Source: Udeniomyces pyricola
Lineage: Eukaryota > Basidiomycota > Tremellomycetes > Cystofilobasidiales > Mrakiaceae
Direction: 5' to 3'
Assembly (NCBI GenBank): GCA_039545295.1
Contig: BCIK01000004.1
Location: 187,389 to 251,388 of the forward strand
DNA: 64,000 bases
The position numbers and the translations under genes were made by a program. How positions within the stretch are numbered: the first letter of the stretch is position 1; every line of letters starts with the position of its first letter. The notes under the pieces are model-generated. The model worked only from the letters and a program-made list of their open reading frames with translations. It did no database searches and was not told where the DNA came from. Below are positions 54,464 to 64,000 of this stretch, piece after piece.

Positions 54464-57400
54464 ATGAGCTCCGAAAGGCCAACGTTCGAGATCCCCGTCA
54501 CTTCAGAAGATCCTAACAAGAAAGACGCCAAAGACACTCAGGACAAAGACTCCACTGATTCTTCCAACACCAAGCCCGATCTCAAGGGAAAGGGCAAGGA
54601 TGGCGCAGACGACAAGGCAAAGGATATCGATGAGATGGTCAGTGGCGGCGACGGTCCATCTAGCGGGGCGAAAGCTCGTGCATATAGCCCCTTCGTTCTT
54701 CCTCATTCCTTGCTCATCGCGTTCGCCAACCATTCTTCATATGCTGACATGCATGATTTGCGTTGATTCTATAGTCGGAAGAGGACCAGAACCTCAAGAC
54801 CGAGCTCGAGATGCTTGTCGAGCGGCTCAAGGTACGTTGATCGCCTGTTGCTGCACACTTCCCAGTCTTTCCCCCTTCAACGGAATGATCTCATCACGCT
54901 TACTTAACAACTCTCTGCACCTTGATCGTCCATCTGGTCCATCTTGACCGCGTTCCTGTTCCAACTCGATTCCGTATATGTCTCTCTTTGTTACCCTCAC
55001 CCCAAATGGGTCACTCGCACCCTAGGAATCCAACACTTCCCTCTACTCCCCAGCACTTGAATCGCTTCGAACTCTCATCCGCACCTCCACCTCGTCCATG
55101 ACCTCTGTCCCGAAACCGCTCAAGTTCCTCCGGCCTTTCTACTCTGACCTCGAGGTCGTCCGGCGCAGCTGGGGAAATAGCCTCAACAGCGAAAAGGTGC
55201 GTTTGTCTGGTCGAACAGGTTGGCTCAATGGGATCAATCTCTCGCTCAATCACAAGATGGACACTGGTTCATTCAATCTTTCCCTTGATCTCTTGTCTGA
55301 CGAATTAGTTTTATCCGCCTCCCGCCGATCTTCATCCTGTTACCTCATAGACTGCCCTTGCTTCCATCCTCTCTGTTCTCGCCATGACCTACTCCGACTC
55401 GGGCATGCGAGACACCCTCCACTACCGACTCCTCTCTGGCTCGACCGAGGACCCGGGCCTCTGGGGTAACGAGTACGTTCGCCACCTTGCGGCCGAGATT
55501 GGAGAGGAGTACATTTCCATCTCTTCGCCATCCGAGGAGGGTGTTGCTGAGGAGGCGGCCAAGGATGCCAAGAAGGAGAGCGATGCCGCTCGTACCGAGG
55601 CCGACGCGACCGCACCAGCAACGGCTCCAGCCCCGCAAGGCCCGCCAAAGATGGAGGTCGACAAGGAGACTCTCCTCAAGCTCGCCATGGACATCATTCC
55701 GTTCTTCCTCAAGCACAATGCCGAGGCCGACGCGGTTGATCTCTTGCTCGAGCTTGAAGCGATTGAAAAGATTGTCGAGCACGTCGACGGCGACACCTAC
55801 AAGCGTGTCTGCCTCTACATGGTCTCGTAAGTCAACCTTGGAACATCGTCTATGCAGACTTCATACAACTGCTTGAGTGATGATATTGACGGCGTTTTCC
55901 AACATGTCGACTCGTATTGACGTATGGCCCCTTCACCGTCACAGCTGTGTCAACCTGCTCGTTCCGCCAGACGATGTCCGATTCCTTCGAACCGCTCACG
56001 AGATCTACGCCAAGAACCTTCGATATTCGGAGGCCATGACCCTTGCCATTCGACTAAGTGATCAGGACCTGATCCGTCAGGATTTCGCCGCTCCTCCCAA
56101 CCCGTACGTTCACACGCATTCTACGTTGTCCTAATCTGATCGGTTGCATAGGAACTGACTCTCTTCAGTCTTCTAATACAATCTTCTGCATAATTGTAGC
56201 TCTATGAAGAAGCAGCTGGCTTTTATCCTGGCCCGATCCAATATCCCGATCGAATGGGCGGCGCCCGAGGCTCCCGAAGGATCGGACGAGCCCGTCGAGC
56301 TGTCTGAGGATCTCGTCGAGTGCCTAGGTAACGCGAAGCTTTCGGAACACTTCCGCACGTTTGCCAAAGAACTCGATGTCGTCGAGCCCAAGAGCCTGGA
56401 AGACATCTACAAGAGTCACCTCGAAAACACCCGTACGGCCGTCGCTCTCTGTTCTCATCGACGGGAAAAATGAGCGATAGTAGCAACAGCAGCAGCTCAT
56501 CATTGTGTTTTCTCTTCTTTTCGTTGAACAGGCTCACACATCGCTGTCGACTCGGCACGAGCCAATTTGGCTGGCACGTTTGTCAACGCCTTTGTCAATG
56601 CTGGATTTGGAAACGATAAGCTGATGGTCGAGGCCGAGGAGGGCAACAGCTGGATCTACAAAAACAAGGGAACTGGTTCGTTGAATCAAATTCAATTTGG
56701 TCCTCAACTTGCCAGTCATTATCTCTGTGCTGATCTGGTTCCTTGTATGCGATCGCTTGACATTGTCGAATAGGTATGCTCTCGGCAACGGCCTCGCTCG
56801 GTCTGAGCATGCTCTGGGACACTGACGTCGGTCTCAGTCATGTCGACAAGTACATGTACTCGTCGGAGGAGAACATCAAGGTAAACATGCTTCAACTACC
56901 TGTTTCTCTTTGTACCATTGCATTGCTAACCCGGCTACTTTATCTCAATCACCCCGTTCCTCGTACAGGCTGGTGCCGTCCTTGCTACGGGTCTGCTCCA
57001 CGCTGGTATTAGAACCGAAGTCGATGCCGCATTTGCGTTGCTCGCTGGTCACGTCGAGAGCAGCAGCGTTCCGCTTAAAGTCAGCGCCGTTATTGGGTGA
57101 GTCCCACTTGATTCTCCCGTCTCATCGCGTTGGTGACCTTAACGGAAGCAATAGGTAAGCTGATATTGTCTCTCGCGTTTTCTTCGTGTGCTCCACTCGT
57201 TCTTTCTTAGTATCGGACTCGCCTACGCTGGAGCCCACCGACAAGACTTGCTTGATACGCTTGCTCCGCTCGTTTCCGAAGACGCCAACTCGATGGAGGT
57301 CGTCTCCATGACGGCCCTGGCCCTTGGTCACATCTACGTTGGTTCCGCCAACGGCGAGATTGCCGAGGCGATCTTGACAGCTATGAGCGAGCGTTCTGAC

Positions 57401-58792
57401 GAGCAGCTCAGTGAGAAGTGGACGCGGTTCATGGCGCTTGGTCTGGCATTGCTCTACGTCGGTCGACAAGACGCCTCGGACGCGACGGTCGAGATCCTTA
57501 AGACCATTCCGCATCCTATCGCTAAGCAGGCGGCAATCCTCACGGATGTCTGCGCTTACGCCGGCACGGGTAATGTCCTCAAGATTCAAAGCATGCTTCA
57601 CCACTGCACCGATCACCTCGACAAGGAAAAGGACGACGTTCTCCACCAGGGACTCGCCGTCATCGGTATCGCTGTTATCGCCATGGGCGAGGATGTCGGA
57701 GCCGAGATGAGTTTGAGACAGTTCAACCACCTCGTGCGTTTCTCTATTTTGCTTTCCTTTTGTGATTTATCTGCCTTGTGTTCTTCTTGTTGCGTCTGAC
57801 AGGAATTGATGATCCGACAATCATGGACTTTTACTGTCTTTGGCTTCGTTATAGATGTACTACGGCGACCCCGTCATTCGCAAAGCCGTTCCTCTCGCCC
57901 TCGGTCTCATCTCTGCCTCAAATCCTCAACTTACCATCCTCGACACGCTTTCCAAGTACTCGCACGACAACGACCTGGAAGTCGCCCTCAACGCCATCTT
58001 TGCCATGGGTCTCGTCGGGGCGGGAACGAACAACGCAAGACTTGCGCAGATGCTGAGACAGCTTGCGGGTTACTACCAAAAGGAACCGAATTGCCTGTTC
58101 ATGGTTCGCGTCTCACAAGGTCTCGTCCACATGGGCAAGGGCACGATCGGCATCAACCCGTTCCACTCGGATCGATCCCTCATGTCGCGGACGGCCGTCG
58201 CTGGTCTACTCTCGACCATCATGGCCTTCACCGATGCCAACGAGTGTACGTTCTCCAAGCTCTTTTCATTCCACCTCCTGTCGGATGATGTGCATGCTAC
58301 TGTTACATGACCTGACCCGAACTTCGTTCTGTTTGATTCCTCTACCGTTTTATATCCTCCATCTTCACCCCTTCGGCAGTTATTCTTGACAAGTCGCACT
58401 GGATGATGTACTTCCTCGTCACGGCCATGTACCCTCGATTCTTCATCACCCTCGACGAAAACCTCGAGCCCCTCCAAGTCACCACGCGTGTCGGACTCGT
58501 GCGTTCTTCTTTCACGGACTCCCGGTCTTGAGTTCTGGCTCTCACTCGTCTGAGGATCGCCTTGTGCTAACGTCTCATGATTTTTACTCTGCAGGCCGTC
58601 GATGTTGTTGGTCAAGCGGGCAAGCCTCGAGGTATCTCCGGATTCGTCACTCATCAAACGCCCGTTCGCATCGGAACGACGGAACGTGCAGAGCTCGCGA
58701 CGGAAGAATACTTCGCGTATTCGCATGTCCTCGAAGGGCTGGTTGTTCTTCACAAGAATGAGGGGTATGAGGATCAGAAAATGGATCTGTAA
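54464..58792 (+). CDS. rpn1: 26S proteasome regulatory subunit Rpn1
   Basis: Largest-class base subunit of the 19S regulatory particle; it docks ubiquitin receptors and shuttle factors (family knowledge). Thirteen exons fit: 54464-54637, 54775-54831, 55026-55196, 55351-55826, 55945-56103, 56200-56432, 56532-56675, 56774-56880, 56969-57096, 57211-57733, 57855-58245, 58380-58498 and 58595-58792, giving 959 aa (yeast 993). The N-terminus is acidic and Lys-rich. Then come [19 protein letters not shown], the PC-repeat toroid ([47 protein letters not shown]), and the conserved tail [26 protein letters not shown], and [20 protein letters not shown]. No frame break is seen. Confidence 0.97.
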
Positions 58793-59996
58793 AAGGAGAT
58801 CGAGTAGGGAGAGAGATGGGAGAGAGAGCTGACTATCGGGAAGATGAATAGATGTGTTGGTTTGGGAAGGGCGGTGAATGAGAGCCGATGCAAGTCGATG
58901 GCAGGGAGATGTTTGCGTTTCTGCTTTTTCTTTTTCTTTTTTTTGTTGTTTTTCTTTTTTCTTCGTTCTTTGACCACCTTTATCATTTTTAAGGTCTCCC
59001 CTTCTCCCCAAACTACTTGCCCATGAGTCGGCCCGTGCTCTTCTTTGCTGTTGTGTATTCATGCTTCTTCTTTGTTTCTATTCGTCTCTCTTCTTTCGTG
59101 CGCCGCCCCCGGGCTTGTGTCTGTGGCTTCTTTTGCCGTCATCTTCTTTTTGTCCCTTCTTCTTCGATTCGGGCTTTTTACGCCTTACGAACTGCTGCTG
59201 ACTCTGCACCTCGTCTTCCTTCCCCCTCCCCCCTCTTTGTCTTCTGGCTCTAAACACCAGCTCATGATGTTCCCCTCAGCATTTTATCCAGGTTTGTTCG
59301 ATATCACGATGACTTACTCAGGGCAAGGTTTCAGGCGGCGCAGATCCCGTGCCTCATCTGCTCTTGGTTGCACCCCTATCTTGTGCTCTAAACTCTATCT
59401 TAGTTGAAAACATCCATCGGGTTTTTTGAGATCTGCAGAAGCTGAAGATCCCACTAGTTCACTTGCTCTGGATGCAGTTTATTTCGGTCCGGACCGAAAG
59501 CAGCACGCGGCTGGGTTGCCCCTTTACGGACAGGATCCCCGCGGTACTGCACCACGTCACTCTTCCAACCTAGATCAGTCCGAATTGAGCTGCCCTGCTT
59601 CTGGTCCAAACCCGACGTCTGCGGTCTCCCCCTCTCTTGAAATACACAAACATCGTCTTCATACTCCTAACACCCCCCCCCCCCTCTTTCGTATCACTCT
59701 GGTCCGGCAGGCAAGGCCTGAGACGCTGACGCTCTGCCGCTTTTTCTTGGCTCCTGAACCGACTGTCAACGGACAGCAATCTTGTTTTTGTCGCTCACAT
59801 CCATCTGCTACTATCTGCTTCTCTCTGTTTCTCATCACTCCGATCTGGTCTCCTCCTTTGCACTTAATCACCTTCAATCCTCGCTCATTGTTACTGCGTT
59901 CTGCTGTGATTGTTCGCTCGCCTATCGCCCGTTCACCCTTCGCGGCTTCCACCATCTTGATCCCTTATACCCCTTGCGTCATTGGTCGTTCGCAGC
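58793..59996. other. Intergenic region
   Basis: 1.2 kb between Rpn1 and the next + strand gene. It is T-rich at 58.92-59.25 kb (likely Rpn1 3' UTR), then of mixed composition with a C10 run at 59671-59680. A long open frame through 59.4-60.0 kb has no recognisable protein features and is rejected. Confidence 0.5.
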
Positions 59997-62849
59997 ATGC
60001 CCGCTCCCCGGCGCCCCTCCACAGCTCCAGAAGCTACTACTCACAAGCGCAGCCTGTTTGGTTTGAAGAACGCCAAGCTCAGGGAAGGTGCCAGCGGATC
60101 AGGCCCGTTCCGACCCGTGCGTCAAGGGGGACCTTTGCCTGTCTTTTATTATTATTTATATATATCCTGCATCAAACCGTTAATATCTGTTTCACTTTGT
60201 TGCATATGATCACTATTTTAGTTGAATCAGACAATTCCAGTCCCACTAGTCAAGATCCGCTCACTCACTGCCAGCGTTCGCGATACCGATCCCTCTTCCC
60301 CATCTTTCTCGAGCATCCCCAACGGGAGGGACACCAACAGTGCACCTTTCTTTTCATCAACGCCATACCAACCTCCTTCTATTCATGTCCGCCCTAGTAC
60401 TCCAACGTACACCCGACGCGATTTGCTTCGACTCGACGATCTTTTCGTTATCCCCAACCTGAATGATTCTCCTCTTATCCGAACTTTCTCGTCAAACCCA
60501 ACATACTTTCACACATCGACGACCACGTCAACCAACACGCCTTGTTCTTCGCGCTCGACTCCCGCATCGCTGTCCCTCAAAGACTTCCTTCAGATTGACG
60601 CCTGTGATTCAGGGCGTCCCCTCGAAAACATCAAATCAACAACGTCAACATCAATAACCCCTCCTCGTTCGTCGACCCACAGAGTGACAACCACATGCCC
60701 GACCGCCGAGAGACCAGCATGCGCCCTGCTCGCTTCTCCCCTTCCCCCACCTCTCTCATCTCCTTCCGTATCTCCGCCGAAATCCCTCCGAACCAACAAT
60801 ACTCAACCAATCAGACCATCGCCCCTCTCCGATCACGCGGCCCGAGACAGTCGACGACCGGCTACATCCAATGGAGTCGTCACTTTGGTATGTTATGTGA
60901 CCGTGATGGAAAACCCTCTTGGGTTCACTATCAGGGTGGCTTTGGGTTGATTGGCGTTATCTGACTGCGAGTTGTTGATTGATTTATCGAACCTTATTGT
61001 TGGCTTTTCTTTCTACCCTGTCGTGCGATGCCTTGGGCATGTGCTGTCCCACTCAATCTTCCCGAATTTTGCTTGACCCATTCGGTCTTTCACTACCAGA
61101 GCGCGCCCTCTTCATCTTCGACTGGAAGATCGGCCACAACGACCGAGGCCATCCCACCCCCCGTCAAGCGCTCCGGAGGCGCATCGGAAGTGAGCGGAAG
61201 AGGAAAGCCAAGAGGACGAGGCGCGACACCATTCGTTCGACTTCATCCCCTTCAACCTTGGCTTCAGCAACCAATTAATGATACCAACCTTGCTCCTTCT
61301 TCTATGGTGTCACTCACCGTCACACCTGTCGTCACTACGACAACCTCTACTCTTACCACCAACATCAATCACACCACCCAAGCAGTATCGACTGCTTCGA
61401 AGCCTCGAGCTAGACCTAACTTGCCATCTCGTACAATCTCCCTTCCAACTCTACCTATCCCTGCCGACCCTTTCGCCTCGACACCATTTCATGCTATCCC
61501 TCGTTCCTTATCCGATGATGGTCCCAGCAGAGAAGACATCGACAGCACAAGCGGTTTGGATCTCCAACCTTTTGAGAACGTCTTGGTCGGCCCAGCTGGA
61601 CCTGGCGTACTCGGCACGGATGACGGGGATGACGACGAGGACGAAGGAGAAGCATTCTGGACAGGCTTGCAAGAGATTCTTTGGGAAGATGGAGGGAGAA
61701 GAGGACAAGCCCGAGGTCCCCATGCGATGATGGACCGAGGAATGGATCACAATAGTGAAAACTCGGACATTCGATCATTGAGGACGGTCAAAGACGATGA
61801 TATATTGCAATGGAGTATCAGTGAGTGTTCGGGCTCCGTTTCTTCTTCTTATCATCCTCGCAGGAGAAGGTGGGGGAGGGAGGAGTGTTAGGGGTATCGT
61901 GGTTTGTCTACGGATCCCGAGGGAATTTCCGTCCGAACATCCTATTGAACCATCTTATTTCAGGAAGCTTTGCTAACTCGCTGTATGACTTGCCTTCCCA
62001 TTTGATCCTTGCAAAAAAAAAAATTAAGGCGACGACGACGACGACGACGACAACAACGATGTCAATGACAGAGGTCGAACCAATGACAACACCCACGAAA
62101 CTTCGCGAGCGGATCCGTTCCATTCCCCCCTTTTACGCTCTCTCGAGTTCTCCACTCATCATCGACCGAGTCCTCCTGCGTTGACCCCCACCAGAACGAC
62201 CTCCACTGCGACTCTGGATTCGACGAGAGAGTCCCTCTCTGTTTCTTGCTTGTCTGCCGAGCATCATCACGTTCCCTCACACACCCACACGAGTTCGACG
62301 TCTAGTAGTAACAGGTCGTCTTCCCATGGTGCGTCTGCCACAAGAGGAGGAGCAGGGGGATCGGATCGATCGGCATCACCATTCGAATACGACATCCAGA
62401 CGTTTGTTCCTTCATATCATGAGCATCAACGCGGTCCGTCGATCGACGAGAATTCTCATGATTGGGAGAACGCAATGGGGGGTTTGGATTCATCGGGAGA
62501 AGAAGAAGAAGAAGAGGAGGAGAATTTGGTGAAGACGCCGTTGAACCAACAGCGGAGAGGTGGAGTGTGTTATAGTTGGGCTGGAAGAGGAGGATGGGGA
62601 GAAGAGGGGACAGGGGCAAAATGGGATAACGCAAGCGGAGGCGACGGAGGTGTCGGGTTGGTTGATCATGGGGGGATTGGTAGGATCATCAAAGGTGTGG
62701 AGGATTTACAGAGGATTGTCGTCCAGGATGATCAGGATCAGCTTCACTTCAACGGCACTCGATATACCGAGGAGTCAAATGGAGTCTTCCAGACGTCGAG
62801 TCGACATCAGCCTCGCCATCGGGAGGCGAGAGCAAGAGTTTTGTTTTAG
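59997..62849 (+). CDS. Hypothetical low-complexity acidic protein
   Basis: Not recognised. Four exons are proposed: 59997-60116, 60222-60887, 61100-61820 and 62029-62849, giving 775 aa in consistent phase. It begins MPAPRRPSTAPEATTHKRSL and is Ser/Thr/Pro-rich. Around residue 450 it has an acidic GTDDGDDDEDEGEAFW stretch followed by TGLQEILWED. The fourth exon opens with a run of Asp and Asn (GAC/AAC repeat). Later segments include FEYDIQTFVPSYHEHQ and an 8-Glu run. The acceptor proposed before 62029 (AAATTAAG) is atypical. A better acceptor at 61963 leads to an alternative C-terminus ending at 62184. The product is probably intrinsically disordered; its role is unknown. Confidence 0.55.
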
Positions 62850-64000
62850 TGGAATGACTGCAGGGTAATTAGGGGTCGAACTGGATTGGAATGTCACGTG
62901 GGTTCTTTCTTTCCTGTCTTTTTTTGTGGTCTTGTTTTCTCCTCCTCCTTTTTCTCCTGCTTCTCCTGCTTCTCTTGCTTTCTCCGTAAATTATCGTTCG
63001 TGTCTAGGTTCGTTTGCTCTGTCTTGCTTTGCTTTAGGTTGCAACGTTGAGTCGTGTATGTATTCATTCATGAAGGGGTTTGATATAAGCTTTTTATCGA
63101 CATGTATTGGACTCGGATCATATTATATATGTGTGCGATCAACCCCTCATATGAGGATCCATGATACGCCCGGCGGTTGCGAAGGGAGCAACTCGGTCAC
63201 GTGCTTCGTCGCTAGCGCGTTGATGAAAACCAGCCAACGGTTTCCGCTCTTTCTCTCTCAACTCATTCCACCTCCCCTCTTTCCTCTCTTCGGTTTCTTT
63301 CCCCCCCTTCCTTGTCCCAGTGTCCTCGTTCACCCCTCCAGTTCGTGAGTCAAACCTATCTTCTCTCAACCTATCCTTCCAACGACGATCTCTTCTCCTT
63401 TCACATGACGATCAACTAGTTATCCCTGTCTTAAGACCGTCAAACCGTCGCTGTCGACGATAACTGAGAAGTCGTGGTAGACTACATTATCTCTGATTCA
63501 CCCCCCCCCCCCCCCGCCCCCCTCCCCCAATCACCATGCCTTCGGCCTCAACGGCGACCAACCAACCTATTCGTGTGCCAATGATCAATAGACTGACCCT
63601 CTTGCTCTTACCTTCCTGTACGCTTGATAGGCAAAAAAGAACGTCCCTCCGCCTTGTCTTCTTGTCTAAAATTTATTGCATGTCACAGTCATCCTTCAGC
63701 GCTAGTTACATCAATTGAATCCGTCATTAAACGCACTCGTTCAAATCGACTGGAATTCAAAACGATTAGAAAAATCTCGTTGATACACCCAGAATACGTC
63801 GATCAACCGCGCGTATTTCCACGTTCGCGTCAACGTCGTATCACGGCAAAGCAAACACTGCGCTAGCTAGTAGCTAGCTATCTATGCTTAGTGAAGGCGT
63901 GGACTTACAGAGCGTTTTGATACAGTACCTTACGCTTCTTTTCAATACAATTTGTGTCCACGAGAACAGGGAACTGAACGAAATCCACAAGGCAGACAGA
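62850..64000. other. Intergenic region at window end
   Basis: Mostly T/C-rich to 63.35 kb (3' UTR-like), with a C-rich run at 63501-63529. An ATG at 63536 opens MPSASTATNQPIR just before a GTGCCA. A basic frame (SIESVIKRTRSNRLEF) follows and ends at 63866. These could be pieces of a small spliced gene, but I cannot join them. Nothing is seen in 63.87-64.0 kb. Confidence 0.4.

Noticed and set aside
58073..59062. Antisense open frame over the Rpn1 3' end
   Set aside because: Overlaps conserved Rpn1 exons; charged low-complexity shadow.
59426..60397. 323-residue plus-strand open frame before the acidic protein gene
   Set aside because: No motif; it runs across the proposed first exon and intron of that gene in a different frame.

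Overview
This window is nuclear DNA from a fungus, most likely a basidiomycete with many introns. The evidence is dense short GT-AG introns (6 to 21 exons per gene), several microexons, and an eukaryotic gene set: AGC kinase, TFIID and 26S proteasome subunits, alpha-actinin, cofilin, and a Zn2Cys6 factor. I cannot name a genus from sequence alone. All splice sites below were placed by eye from donor/acceptor motifs, reading-frame phase and family conservation. For the recognised genes the exon lengths sum exactly to whole codons.

Layout. 0.6-3.9 kb (-): Ypk1-type AGC kinase. 4.7-6.4 kb (+): isopentenyl-diphosphate isomerase. 7.4-9.1 kb (-): unrecognised coiled-coil protein. 10.1-12.5 kb (-): Zn2Cys6 transcription factor. 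A 4.5 kb gene-poor gap follows. 16.9-19.9 kb (+): glucose-6-phosphate isomerase. 21.7-23.0 kb (+): TAF8. 23.3-25.4 kb (+): unrecognised Ser-rich/coiled-coil protein. 26.9-30.1 kb (-): Dal5-type MFS transporter. 30.9-33.7 kb (+): large Ser/Thr/Pro-rich protein with a Trp-rich N-terminal module. 35.1-37.6 kb (-): Tvp38/DedA membrane protein. 38.6-42.7 kb (-) and 43.2-46.6 kb (+): two divergent genes that encode the HyuA-like and HyuB-like halves of 5-oxoprolinase. 46.9-51.8 kb (+): alpha-actinin. 52.7-53.8 kb (-): cofilin. 54.5-58.8 kb (+): proteasome subunit Rpn1. 60.0-62.8 kb (+): acidic low-complexity protein.

The most notable feature is the 5-oxoprolinase. The eukaryotic enzymes I know of are single chains of about 1290 residues. 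Here the enzyme is split exactly at the A/B junction into a 755-residue and a 603-residue gene. Both are full-length and have 17 exons, and they share a 501 bp divergent promoter. That promoter carries five GATA-factor-type hexamers in 80 bp, including three TGATAG copies spaced exactly 9 bp apart. A Dal5-family anion transporter lies 8.5 kb from the pair. This suggests, as inference, a nitrogen-regulated oxoproline or hydantoin-like salvage locus formed by inversion of half of an ancestral fused gene. Other notable points are a 6-nt and a 15-nt coding microexon in alpha-actinin, GC-AG introns in both oxoprolinase halves, a 3-nt first coding exon in cofilin, and a switch of purine/pyrimidine strand asymmetry at 20.4-21.4 kb.

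No rRNA, tRNA, CRISPR array, transposon or virus-derived gene was recognised. The few N bases sit in homopolymer tracts.
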